From Buxus sempervirens (lineage: Eukaryota; Streptophyta; Magnoliopsida; Buxales; Buxaceae), in assembly GCA_947561395.2 (NCBI GenBank), contig OX387186.1, positions 8,297,888 to 8,361,887 of the forward strand: a DNA stretch of 64,000 nt, in the 5' to 3' direction. Below are positions 32,824-43,611 of this stretch, one piece after another. How positions within the stretch are numbered: position 1 is the first letter of the stretch; each line of letters starts with the position of its first letter. Both the position numbers and the translations under genes were made by a program. A model generated the notes under the pieces. It had not been told where the DNA came from and searched no databases. It saw nothing but the letters and a program-made list of their open reading frames with translations.

Positions 32824-32830
32824 GTTTTAT
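32824..32830 (-). promoter_or_regulatory. TATA box of DOG1-like copy 2
   Basis: The minus strand reads TGTATAAAACC, a good plant TATA box, about 91 bp before the chosen ATG at 32733. It lies just upstream of the alternative upstream ATG, which supports placing that ATG in or near the 5' leader. Confidence 0.6.
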
Positions 32831-33075
32831 ACAGAGGGTTTAAGAAGGGTTACCAGGTGGGTGCTGGAGTCCAGGCCACGCTACATTTTGGGTGGTGAGT
32901 TTGCGCAGTTCGTGGCTTGTGCATGGCTTACGCGCAGCACTTCACCATCCTTGCGTCTGCAGAGCCAAGGACGCTTTGAGAGACGGAACCGAGTTTCTGG
33001 CTTTTGTGCACCGTCTCCTGACGCCGACTCTCCTCATCTGCCTCAAGAGTTCTGCACGGTTTATTTCCTTAACCA

Positions 33076-33120
33076 ACGTGGCACTGATTTAGGAAGCCTC
33101 TCACACGTGGGGCGCATGCA
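33076..33120 (-). promoter_or_regulatory. ABRE, G-box and RY cluster upstream of DOG1-like copy 2
   Basis: Within 45 bp there is an ACGTGGC ABRE (33076-33082), a CACGTG G-box (33104-33109) and a CATGCA RY core (33115-33120), 340-390 bp before the ATG. This pairing is typical of seed-maturation promoters bound by ABI5/bZIP and ABI3/FUS3/LEC2 factors. Activity is inferred. Confidence 0.5.
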
Positions 33121-33359
33121 GCCACGATTTTTTTCATGTGGAACCAGACGACCAGAGAGGAAGTTAACTGGTAGTTTTGCCGTTTCGCCTCTTTAACTAC
33201 TTCATCGTCTCATCGAAGCAAAACAGTAAGTGCTCGGGAAGACTTCAAACCAAATTCCAACAAGAGAAATTAATAGTTCGGTACTACTGAGGCAAGATCT
33301 TTGATATAAAATTATTAATGCTACATTCAATTCATTCCGTTCATCTTAATATAATGTTG

Positions 33360-33418
33360 TGTATGTGCTTCGGATTTAGGGATGGATATAATGTTGTGTA
33401 TGTGCTTCGGATTTAGGG
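33360..33418. repeat. 37-bp tandem duplication
   Basis: ATAATGTTGTGTATGTGCTT and the following GGATTTAGGGATGG are present twice in tandem directly before the hAT-like element. Confidence 0.8.
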
Positions 33419-33966
33419 ATGGCAACCGGTGGTGGAACCACTTTAGAGTTAGAGGGGGCAATTGCCCCCCTTAAAATTTTATTTTTTAATTTAAAATATA
33501 TTTTTTCCTATATGTTTTGATTGAAATTTATGTTTTGCCCTTTCTAAAATTTCTGGTTTGCCCCCTTAACTCATTAAAATTTCTATATTTCATGAGAAGT
33601 GTTAATTGAAATTTTTTTTTGTCCCCTCAGATTTGAAGTCCTAATTCCGCCACTGATGGCAACAGGACGGGTTTGGGATAGGATTTCATAAATCCGAATA
33701 CCGGCCAATACCAAACCTTAACCTGTTCCTATTGGGTTATAATAAGGTAGATTGGGTTTGACCTAATTGTACCATGTCATGCATAAATGTGTGTTTTAAA
33801 TGGAAAATATAAATTAACAATACATATATAGATTAACGTGGAGTTGGGAAGGTGGGCTAAGCCCGAACCTGTCCTTAACCTGATTAATTTTTGCAATACC
33901 AAATACAAACTATTAAGGGTAGGGTAAAGCTGATTACCGATTTAACCCACCCCATTGCCATCCTTA
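33414..33966. mobile_element. hAT-like element with low-complexity subterminal region
   Basis: Left end TAGGGATGGCAAC and the complement of the right end TAAGGATGGCAAT form terminal inverted repeats. The interior has GGGTTTGGG/CCTAACC-like low-complexity sequence and no coding capacity. It is interrupted by a Tip100-like MITE at 33427. The outer TSD was not readable. Confidence 0.6.
33427..33655 (-). mobile_element. hAT (Tip100-like) MITE, third copy, nested
   Basis: Same family as 8104-8448 but in opposite orientation and shorter (229 bp). Ends are CGGTGGTGGAACCAC and TTCCGCCACTG. A perfect 8-bp TSD, ATGGCAAC, lies at 33419-33426 and 33656-33663 and proves the insertion into the surrounding hAT-like element. 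Confidence 0.85.
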
Positions 33967-34227
33967 AATGTCTTCAGCCCATACGGGTTTTTGCTTCACA
34001 CAATTAGTGAAGGAAACTCCTGTCATCCATCTTTTCCAAATCATGTAAATTGACGATTTTTTATTTATTTATTAATGAACCTTTTTCTTACTAAGTCACT
34101 AACTACTATCTAATTTTTTAAAATTTTCTTATAGCTTGGACATATATTTGCAATTTGAAATAATTATATTGAACCTCAAACCTTTAATCCACCATATAGA
34201 TTATACTAGATTTTAAAACCCCCGCCA

Positions 34228-34275
34228 CACTACAAGAATAGTGACTTTTAGTGGCGGTTAGTAACCGCTATATTT
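34228..34275 (+). mobile_element. Isolated CACTA terminus
   Basis: CACTACAAGAATAGTGAC followed by TTTTAGTGGCGG is a CACTA terminal plus subterminal motif. No partner end is visible nearby, so it is a remnant. Confidence 0.4.
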
Positions 34276-34621
34276 CCAAAAGATTTGGCAAGTAACCAAA
34301 GCCCTGATTTATATTAACCCTAAATTATTACTTCAAAGCCAAAACCTGAAATCTGATTTAAACTTAAATGTCGATACTAAACCTAGTTGTTTGATGTTAA
34401 ACAAGTGGGCTTGGTTGACGAATCATTGTCCCATGCAAGCTCTAAATTATGAAAAAGGGTCAATTTTTTAAATATATTTATAAAAACATTCTATTAAGAT
34501 GCTAAATTGTAGAAAAGGGCCACTTTTCTCCATAATTATAAAAAATCCATCGAAATTAAATTACAGAATCACTTTTCAAAAAAAAAGTTAAATTTGAGGA
34601 TCAATTTACTTGGGACACAAA

Positions 34622-35157
34622 TAGGATTGTAAACGAGTCGAATATGGTATGGATCTGCTAAGATCCAAATTCAATCCGATAAAAAATATCGATCGATATT
34701 TGAATTCGACCGATCATCCGACAGATCTTTCTTATATAATACCGAATTCAAATCCGATTGATTATCCAATATCCGAATCCGATTACATTATATATGGAAA
34801 AAAATTAAGATACTATAAACCTCAAATTAGTGGATCAAATAAAGATGTATTAATTCAAATCTATCTTATATTATGGCCTTAAATCAATAAATATTATATG
34901 AAACCTTCATTCTTTCTATATTAATATATAAAAAGACTTAAAAAGCTTAAAAAAATATAACATATATATAAAATAAACGGTCGGATCTTTATCGGGTTGA
35001 ATATGTGGAGTACCATATTCAAATCCAGATATAATCGGATTCGGATAATCGGAAATTATTTAGATAATTAGATCTAAATTAAGATCCATATCTATTCAGA
35101 TAATCACGTCGAATTTGGATCAGATTCGGATCTTTATTTGACCCATTAACAGCCTTA
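34622..35157. mobile_element. hAT-like element, 536 bp (GGATAATCGG family)
   Basis: Ends TAGGATTGTAAACGAGTC and complement TAAGGCTGTTAATGGGTC, with an 8-bp TSD of GACACAAA (34614-34621) and GACACAAG (35158-35165). The subterminal part is dense in ATCCGAAT/GATCCG words, with no coding capacity. The copy at 38688-39214 is the same family in the opposite orientation. Confidence 0.8.
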
Positions 35158-35674
35158 GACACAAGCACATTGTACATGGGACACAAGCTTATCTTACATG
35201 GGATACAGGGGCATTCTACATGGGATACGAGTGCATCATACATGGGTTTGTCTATAATAAAATGACACTATTTTTTAATTATTTTTGAAATGTGACCCTT
35301 CAGATTATTATGTTTTAAAAGTGGCCTTTTTGTTAATTCGGCATCTTAGTCGGCTGTTTTTATAAATATTTAAAAAAAACCCCTTTTTCATTATTTTTGA
35401 AAAAGGGTCCTCTGGTTGCGTGTTCGACTGTTCGGTTTTGGAGGAATACATGGATTCCAGTTTTCCCGTCTGTCACCGGAACATATTTCCTTCTCCACAA
35501 TACTCTCGACACTATGTAACGCACCGTGTCGGCACCAGGAGGCCGGTTAGGGTCGTGGCGGGCAGGCAAATCTACACGTTCTCGGAGATACCCCAGTTGA
35601 AGTTCTTCAACCCTAGGTGACCGCAGGTCCTCTCCTTCACCCAACCTAACAAGCAATTGAAGGTCTGTGTTCAC

Positions 35675-36421
35675 ATGGAAAATTCTGATCATCGCCGCCC
35701 ATCTCGTTGCTGCTTTGACGACTGGCTCACCCAATAAGAAGCCGACCTTCAAGAACTCCTCCAAGCGTTAAGCCTCGACGCTGGTGACGAAGACGATCGC
35801 CAGCAACTCGTCGACAAGGGTGTCCAACACTACAAAGACTATTGCGAGAAGCGAACAGTTCTCGCCCGAGTGGATGCGCCACCATTCTTCGCCCCCAGTT
35901 GGTGCAGCTCCTTGGAGAACTCCCTTCTCTGGATCGGCGGTTGCAGGCCCTCGTTATGCATCCGACTCGTTTACGCGCTCTCGGGATCGCAGCTCGAGTC
36001 TCAACTCGCAGAATTCTTTCAAGGGATGAGGAGAGGAGACCTGTGTGGGCTCTCAGCGAGGCGACTCGAGCTTGTGAACAATCTTCAGATCAAGACCATT
36101 AGAGAGGAGGAGAAGCTCTCATCACAGATGGCGAGTCTTGAGGAGGAGATAGCTGACCAGCCACTGGTTCAGATAGCGAGGGAGTCAGCGCATGTGGGTG
36201 AAGACTCGAATGGCGATGTGGAACGCGTTCTCAACACTAACTCGCTTGCCATGGCGAGTATGCTGGATGAAGCGGATCAATTGAGGGTGAGAACGTTCAC
36301 GGCGCTGCTAGATATTCTGACGCCGAAGCAGGGTGTGGAGCTTCTGGCGAACGCGAAGAAGCTTCATCTCTCCGTGCACGAGTGGGGAAAACGAAGAGAT
36401 GGGCAGAACGGAAAAGCCTAA
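35675..36421 (+). pseudogene. DOG1-like, copy 3, with an in-frame stop at codon 21
   Basis: An ATG at 35675 opens a frame that reads to 36421 in one phase (248 residues if the stop is ignored), but codon 21 is TAA (35735-35737). Copy 4 has a glutamine there (NWVIQQEE versus DWLTQ*EA). The rest is a well-kept DOG1 domain protein: HYKDYCEKRTVL, FFAPSWCSSLENSLLWIGGCRPSLCIRLVYALSGSQLE, then LVNNLQIKTIREEEKLSSQMASLEEEIAD, and EADQLRVRTFTALLDILTPKQGVELLANAKKLHLSVHEWG. The GGCRP and LHLSVHEWG blocks make it, with copy 4, the most DOG1-like of the four. The good preservation suggests a recent loss, an allele, or use of a downstream start such as 35870, which would drop the first 65 codons. It lies between two inverted copies of a hAT-like element. 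Confidence 0.85.
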
Positions 36422-37207
36422 GTAAGATATACACCACAGGACTACTTGTATTTAGTTATACGTATGTATATATACCTTAATTTTTTAGGGTTAGGTTTAC
36501 GTTTCACTGCTTATGTTTGTGTGTGTTAAGGGTTACGATATAAATCAGGATTTGATGTTTTGAAAATGGAAGTTGCATGTGAGTGGTAATATACTTTCTT
36601 TATATACATATATATCTTGATACACCTTTCTTCTTCATTCTCTTATATTTTTTTTTCTTAGTCGTACGAAGGCAAGAAGGGGAGGGGAATTCAAGGATGA
36701 ATTAATTGCATACGATTTTGTTCAGGGAGATCAGGGGAGGGAGTGTTATGGCGCTCAAACTCTTTAGCAAAGAGTTTCAGACAGGCCAAATCCTTCCCGG
36801 TCAGACGTGTAGGAATTAGGTGAAGGCTTAAAGGCAAAAACAATAAAATAAAACTTAGGTAAAGGCTTAAAAAGGGAAAAATAATAAAATAAAACTAACT
36901 TCTTAATTAACTTCGGAAGGCGGATTGTACAGCCCTATCTACACTTTTATTTACACTTTTATTTACAGCATTGAATCAGTGTCGCTCAATGTGGGTCCTA
37001 CACAAAAAAATAGAACCTAAAAAAAATGGATGAACAATAAGTGAACGGCATCCTATATATGCTGCAACCTCATTCCAATTAACTTCGACTCGGGGTCGGT
37101 TTTTTCTTCAAATGGAAAGTAGAACATATTTTTGGAATAAAAATTTTGGGAAAAAATTTATTTCGCTTTTTCTTTTTTAAACTTTTTGGAATCCTTTCAG
37201 GTGAAAA
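36422..37207. other. Intergenic downstream of DOG1-like copy 3
   Basis: AT-rich sequence, probably including the 3'UTR of copy 3. A short direct repeat (AAACTTAGGTAAAGGCTTAAA type) lies at 36820-36900. No gene was seen. Confidence 0.4.
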
Positions 37208-38060
37208 CTAGCGAACAGCCCGTGCATTGCACGGGCATCACATGTGAAATTTCATCACATGTGGAATTATTACGATTATAAGTGAATAGGGAAAAATTAA
37301 TTAATTTTAGATTATAAATTTAATTATATTATTATAATAATTTAATTAATTAATACATAATTATATTAAATTTACCGATAGTTAATTTATAATATCATTT
37401 AATTATATATTTATAATTAAGATAATTATAAATTAATAAGGAAAAGATAATTAATTGTATAACGGTAATGAAATTATATTACCTTTGATGATAATTGCCA
37501 ACTTTTCCCTATTATATTATTACAATTTAATATGGTTTATGAAAAGATAATAAGTATTAATCCTTTATTACAGTAAATTATAGCTGGTAAAAGATTTTTA
37601 CAAAAGCTTTTTGCCTACTAAGACAATTATAAATGAATAGAGAAAAAATAATTAATTTTATATTAGAAATTAATTATTTTATAAAATTAATTATAATAAC
37701 TTGATTAATTCAGATATTATACTATAATTATTTATATTCAATTTTAAATATAACTTTATTATATTATACTGATAATATAATGAAGTTAATTAATTAAAAT
37801 TTTCAGATAGTTAATTTATAATATTATTTAATTATAAATTTATAATTAGGAAAATTATAAATTAATAAGGAAAAGATAATTAATTGTATATCGATAATGA
37901 AGTTATATTATATTTCATGATAATTGCCAATTTTTTCCTATTATATAATTACAATTCAATATGGTTTATGGAAAGAAAATAGGTATTAATCATTTACTGG
38001 AGTAGATTATAGCTGATAAAAGACTATTACGAAAGATTTTGCCTTTAGTGAGATGCATCA
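37208..38060 (-). mobile_element. Possible Helitron remnant with AT-rich tandem repeats
   Basis: On the minus strand the sequence ends with a perfect GCCCGTGCA/TGCACGGGC hairpin, ten bases, then CTAG followed by T, a textbook Helitron 3' end at 37208. The body is over 80% A+T and holds two tandem copies of a unit of about 350-420 bp (37272-37622 and 37623-38040) with the block GATAATTAATTGTATA in both. The 5' end could not be fixed, so the right boundary is a guess. Confidence 0.4.
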
Positions 38061-38202
38061 TTTCTTGGAATCCGTGTATGCCACGTAACTCCAAGACCCG
38101 TAAATCTGTGCATTACCAATTTTATGAAAGCTTTTCTTCACATGCCATTTAACTCCAACACCGGGCTCCCTTGATACAGAGAAATTGGTACAGCGAAATT
38201 GG

Positions 38203-38537
38203 TTTTTAGTGATATTTCTTTAAAACAATCCAGATTCAATCACCTAATTCTCAAAAATTAGAAATCATTGATATTTTTTAAAATAATTGAGAGCGCGTGT
38301 CATTTTATTCTTCCAAAAATACCCTCAGATGACTTATAAATCAAATTTTTTGTCAATATCTTTTTAATGATCGAAGTTAAGAAGTTTTTTGAGGGCATTT
38401 TTGAAAGAAACTTTATGAGTATTAAAATGATACTCGTTCTCAATTATGTTTTAAAAGTACCACTGGTTTTTAATTTCAAAGAATTAGATGATCACATCTA
38501 AATTGTTTAAAAAAAGTATAACTAAAAATCAAAGAGG
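38203..38537. mobile_element. Foldback MITE
   Basis: Left arm GGTTTTTAGTGATATTTCTT and the complement of the right arm (TTTTTAGTTATACTTTTTTT), followed by an AATTTAGAT(G/T)(G/C)A-type block on both sides, form an inverted repeat of about 65 bp. A partial further arm is at 38565-38650. Confidence 0.55.
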
Positions 38538-38687
38538 GCGGCCTGATTTGACGTTGACACTCATTCTAAATTATTTTATAATAGTATCACTTGTTATTAA
38601 TTTCAAATAATTAGATGATCATTTCTGAATTGATTTAAAAAATAGCACGAAGACCCGCCGTTTGATTTGACGTGTCGGGGGTCGGGC

Positions 38688-39214
38688 TGTCAATGGGTCG
38701 GATAAAGATCCAAATCCAATCCGAATTCAACCTGATTATCCGAATATGGATCTTAGCTTTAGATCCGATTATCCGAATAAGATCCGATTATCCGAATCCG
38801 ATTATATTCGAATTCGAATATGATATTGCCAATATTCGACCCGATAAAGATCCGACCGTTTATTTTGTATATATGTTATGTTTTTTATGCCTTTTTAATT
38901 CTTTTTTATATATTAGTATAGAAGAAATAAAATTTTTATATAATATTTATTGATTTAAGGTCATAATATAAGACAAATTTGAATTAATACAACCTTATTT
39001 AATCCACTAACTTAAGGTTTATAATATCTTAATTTTCTTCTATATATAATGTAATCGGATTCGGATATCGGATAATCGGTCGGATTTGAATTCGGTATTA
39101 GATATGAAAGATCCGTCGGATAATCGGTTCAAATTCAGATATTAGATTTTCTTATTGGATCGAATTCGGATCTAAACAGATCCGTACCGTATTCGACCCG
39201 TTTACAGCCCTCGT
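38688..39214. mobile_element. hAT-like element, second copy (inverted relative to 34622)
   Basis: The complement of 39214-38690 aligns over its length with 34622-35157 (GGGCTGTAAACGGGTCGAAT, then GGATCTG, then TCCGAATCCGATTACATTAT). No coding capacity. The TSD is unclear. Confidence 0.7.
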
Positions 39215-39982
39215 CCCCTAGTCGGGGGCTCTTTCTTGGCTTTTCTTTATCTAAGCGACACGGGTGATGAGATCACTGGTTTTTTATTTCAAAGAATTAA
39301 CCCGAAGCCCTGTGAGCCTGCCACTAGGGGGAGCCTGCCATCTCACCCGCCACCCCGTCCCGCTTAATATATAAGATTTCAGATTTTACTTTAATCCCAG
39401 GACTTTTAAATATATCAAAAATGGCATGGAAGTTCATCAGTTTTACATAAATCAGATAGGCGAATCGCAGGCGAGAAATTGATGTCGCCTGAATTGCAAT
39501 AGAAGAAGATTTGGAAGAAGAGGATGGGGGGTACGGTAGATGACGAAGAAAAGGAGAAAAACGCATTCTGCAACCATGGCGCACAATTTTAAGTGGTTGG
39601 ACTTGGAGCCCACCATAAGAGCTGACTAGTTAGAACCCACGAAAGACCTTAAAGCTAACACCAAGCAAGGATCATTTAGCGGACTACCGACAGCTTTCTG
39701 GAGGTGAGAAACCGCCGCTCGATCAGCTAAAGCTTGAATAGACTTTTGGTGGATGGTTGGCTGCAGGTTTTGCTGAAGAGAATTTCAATTCAAAGAAGAT
39801 GGCCAACCAAAGAGTTTGACCTAGTTGCACAACCCTAACCAACTTTTATTAATTCTGCAAACTCGCTCACCAACGCACCAGAACCAGTAGAAAGCAGGGA
39901 AAAGAAAGTAGAAACCTTAACGTAACTAGTATTTAAATTTGTCTAGACAGGTTCTTCCTTTTGATGCATCTTTCCTCCTCTT
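39215..39982. other. Intergenic downstream of DOG1-like copy 4
   Basis: No supportable gene. Includes the 3' flank of DOG1-like copy 4. Confidence 0.4.
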
Positions 39983-40714
39983 CTATGTACCGTGCTGGAG
40001 GCTGACCCATTCATGGATGGAAAGACGAAGCCTCATCACTGCTACTAACAGATCAACCGCTTGAAATGGCGTGAGGATGCTTGCCAGCTCCTTCAGAGTG
40101 TGCAGCCTCAACTCGTCGGCGTCCTCCAATAAACACGCCAACCCAAGGATGTGTGAATTAAAAGCCTGGTCCACACGCCGGTTCGACTCACCAACTGGTG
40201 TCGGCTCGCTGTTCCCGACGAGGAACGTTTGCTCATCAGCTATGTCTTCCTGTAAACTCGCCATCCGGTTAGACAGCTTCAGCTCCTCCTGAACAGTCTG
40301 GCAATGGAGATCGTTCACCATGTTGAGTTGCGGAGCGGAGAGGTCGGCCAGGTTTCCCGTCCTCACGCCCTTCAGGTACTGGGTTAAGTGTTGGCCAAAC
40401 TCGAAGCCGCAGAGGCTGTAAAGCAGTCGAATGGAGATAGTGGGTCTGCAGCCGGCGATCCATAGGAAGGAGTTCTCCAATGGGGTGCACCAGGTGGGGG
40501 AGAAGAAGGATAGGGCGTCGTCTTGGAGCAGCGATCTTCGCGTCTCGTTGTACTCTTGGAAGTGTTTGATGTTGTTGTCGGCAACTAGACGGAGCTTGAT
40601 GTCGTCGTCGGCGTCTATGGCTAGAGCCCGAAGGAGCACTTCTATGTCTTCTTCCTGTTGAATAACCCAGTTGTTAAAGCAGCAATGAAATCGATTTTGA
40701 TTATGAGTCGCCAT
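39983..40714 (-). CDS. DOG1-like protein, copy 4 (DOG1-type)
   Basis: A 243-residue intact single-exon DOG1-family protein and the closest paralogue of copy 3. Blocks: FHCCFNNWVIQQEEDIEVLLRAL (N-terminus), HFQEYNETRRSLLQDDALSFF, SPTWCTPLENSFLWIAGCRPTISIRLLYSLCGFEFG, DLSAPQLNMVNDLHCQTVQEELKLSNRMASLQEDIAD, VGESNRRVDQAF, then EDADELRLHTLKELASILTPFQAVDLLVAVMRLRLSIHEWV. The order VGE..VDQA..L..ADxLR and the GCRP motif are as I recall them in Arabidopsis DOG1, so this is the best candidate for the true DOG1 orthologue in the window. Where Arabidopsis DOG1 has a C-terminal tail added by splicing, this copy stops nine residues after the HEW motif. A TATAAAT box lies about 40 bp upstream. Confidence 0.9.
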   Translation of the reverse strand: MATHNQNRFHCCFNNWVIQQEEDIEVLLRALAIDADDDIKLRLVADNNIKHFQEYNETRRSLLQDDALSFFSPTWCTPLENSFLWIAGCRPTISIRLLYSLCGFEFGQHLTQYLKGVRTGNLADLSAPQLNMVNDLHCQTVQEELKLSNRMASLQEDIADEQTFLVGNSEPTPVGESNRRVDQAFNSHILGLACLLEDADELRLHTLKELASILTPFQAVDLLVAVMRLRLSIHEWVSLQHGT

Positions 40715-40753
40715 TTCAATCTTCTGTGTTATCTTTGAGAGATAAGGCTTTGA

Positions 40754-40760
40754 ATTTATA
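40754..40760 (-). promoter_or_regulatory. TATA box of DOG1-like copy 4
   Basis: The minus strand reads CTATAAATTC 40-46 bp before the ATG at 40714. This implies a very short 5' leader of about ten bases if used. Confidence 0.45.
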
Positions 40761-40774
40761 GGCGACGTAAATGA

Positions 40775-41410
40775 ATATTAATGGATTGATTTGGCTGTGT
40801 CTATAGGAAAGGATAACAATGTGAGTTCTGATCTGCCAGAATAAGCACAGCAGCAATAGGTAAAATATTATTTCCCACCTTAAAGCAGTCGATCGAGAAA
40901 GTCATTTCCAAGGTGAGAGGGCAAAACAAAAACTTAGACAGAGATGTGAAGCTTACCACATGGGGCTGGAGTTTTAGGCGAGGAGAAATAAAGCGGGGCA
41001 AGGACGGCAAACGAAATCTAATCTTAAAGATTGGGTGCCAAAACTAGGGTTTTGACGTTTTGTTAAAAAGGAAACCCACGCCCCCTCTTTGTTTTCATGC
41101 AATGAAACAGTTCCTTGGGTGATTTACATGACGACGGACTGGCTATTTAGTCCCATATATAATTCACATGAAAGACATCAGCAAACTGAAATTTATCCTC
41201 CAGATGAAAACAAGGAGAGAGTATCTTCCCAAGGTACGAAATCTTTAGTATAATGAAGAGCAAATTTCTCAGCCCTAACCTTAACTCTGGTTGATGAATA
41301 GTGCTCGGTCAGGTGAATTGGATCGATTCTCGTTTTAGGTTTGATGGTGAGAAGCACTTCAAAGCAGACTCCTGCAGTGAAACGGACTTCACTTGTGGAA
41401 TACAATTACA
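40775..41410. other. Intergenic, no gene seen
   Basis: Upstream flank of DOG1-like copy 4. No coding region and no repeat were recognised. Confidence 0.4.
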
Positions 41411-42267
41411 TAGAGGTGGAAATTGTGACCCGTAACCCGCCAACCTGCTCAGTCTAAATGGGTTTGGGTTGACCCATTTAATAATTGGGTTGGGTTTGGG
41501 TTTGGGTTTTCTCAACCTGCCTAAAAACAGGTTGACCCAAACCCAACCCATCAACCCATTGGGTACCCATTTAAATTTTAAGTTTTTTTCCCCTTTATCT
41601 CTCATACCCAATTTATATTCTATTTTATTATGTTATCGAGTACATGTAATTGATTAAGCCTATTAATTTAATACTATGAGACTTTAATTATTAAATTTTT
41701 TTTTATAGTTAATGTTATTTTATTAATTTTGAGAATTAATAATATTGCTATATATACCCAAGTTGTTTATTTATTAAATAATACATAGGTGAAATGATTA
41801 TATAGTTTTGTATTACATAAACTTTAAAGTTTATATATGTGTATGTATGTATGTATATTTATATATATATATATTTTATAAAGTTATATTTTTAATACAA
41901 TGCATGTGAGACTAACTATTGTAACTTCATTTAAATTCATTTAATTACCTTTAGGCATTTCTAATCTTCTTCTCATGTAAATTTTGCTTATTTTTTTGGA
42001 AAAGAAAACATGTTTATTAAGTGTTTCTATATTATTTATTAAGGTTTTACTATATTAAATGAAGTTTTTATATAAGCATAATTGGACTTAAAATAGAAAT
42101 AAAAATTAAGTAAAAATAAACGGGTCAGGTTGGGTTCAACCCGTTTATTGTCCGGTTGGGTTTGGATTGGCGATTTCTCAACCCATAATTAAACAGATTG
42201 AACCCGACTCAACCCATTTAGCTATCAAACCCGTTTATAACCCGAACAATTTTCATAAACCACCTTA
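41411..42267. mobile_element. hAT-like element with CCCAACCC-type subterminal runs
   Basis: Left end TAGAGGTGGAAATTGTGACCCG and complement of the right end TAAGGTGGTTTATGAAAATTGTTCGGG. The first and last about 150 bp consist largely of GGGTTTGGG / CCCAACCC words, and the centre is very AT-rich. The TSD was not resolved. Confidence 0.6.
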
Positions 42268-43611
42268 CACGTGTATATTAAAAAATGGACCTTCAACGGC
42301 GGGCACGAGCCGTCTGTAAAGGTCCTAAAAACCACCGGGAATATACCGTATAAGGGGCTCGCGTACAAGATAATATCAACATCTTTTTACACGGCACTGT
42401 TGGCTGCCGTTAAAATGCAACTAATTGAAGGCAGTTTTTTGTTTTAATGAATTTTATGGCGGTTACTTTGTGCTAATAAGCTAGATTTAGTAAATTAAAA
42501 AAGATTTTGTTTCAGCGCCCCTTCCTCTTAATTTTTTTCAATCACACCCTTGATCAGTGCTCTTTTTGCCTCTCTAATTCTCCCGTCCTTATCTCTTCTA
42601 TTTTTATCCTCCACCACACAAACATTTGAAAGTAATTTTCCAAAAGAATTTCATATTTCCACTAATGCACTCTTAAAATTAATTTTCTTCTCAAAATGAA
42701 AGGAAAATGTACTTTTACTCTCCTTTCTAGTGTTTTCCACCAAATTAAACATAGCCTAAAGGATCAATAACATTATCCCAAACCTACACGTTTACCGAAA
42801 ATTAATCTTTGGGTTGGGCTCAACTCATCCAACTGTTGACACCCATTTTTCAGAGAACTATATATAACATCTGCTGCAGTGTTATACTACATGCAATGAT
42901 CACTGCTATGGCCATGAGATGCTGCAATGTGGAATATATCACGGATTGTGTTTTTTATTGTTTTGCATGGGGTCAACTTGAAAAACAAATGCTATAAGAT
43001 GCTCCACATGACAGCATTTCTCGACCAATGCAGTAAAAAACCGTGGAATATTAATTTCATCCCATGTGAAAGGCCTTAAAGGTTTCCTTAAGTTGTACAT
43101 ATTTGGGAAGCTTTATCAACCATGGTTGATGATTTCGGATCTGCAGTAATGTACACGTAGTTTGAGTTTGAATGAAGATTGGCACAAAAAGCTTTATGCC
43201 CCATACAAAACCAGATATGTTTAAGGCAGCCCATAAACCTAAATAAGTTAAAAAAGTTTGGGTTGCTGAAACATCTAAACACCGACTCACCGAGTAAAAG
43301 CAAATCCAAAAAGTCCAAACTGAGGGCGAATGGAAACAAAGGGCCAAAAGTAGATTGACTTACTACAATACTAACAGCTTCAATACCCATAGGTCCCATA
43401 CTGCAACAAACCAAGATGTCATTACCTAAGATGATTTCAATCTAAACCATTTGATAGGGGTTCCTCCGGATTAACCAAACACATGTACTTGGATCATATT
43501 TAACCTATGTACACCCAAATTCAATAACCCGACATATGCATTCCTTGGATCAAAGATCAAACTAACAGCCAGGATAGAAGCTTTTGTTTTTTTTCTCCTG
43601 ATAGCCTGGAC
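42268..43611. other. Intergenic, no gene seen
   Basis: A short stretch at 42285-42360 (AACGGCGGGCACGAGCCGTCTGTAAAGG) resembles CACTA subterminal repeats but has no ends. The rest is AT-rich without recognisable coding sequence. Confidence 0.35.

Noticed and set aside
32861-33196. GC-richer plus-strand frame upstream of DOG1-like copy 2
   Set aside because: No domain is recognised, and the stretch is better explained as promoter DNA with ABRE, G-box and RY motifs.
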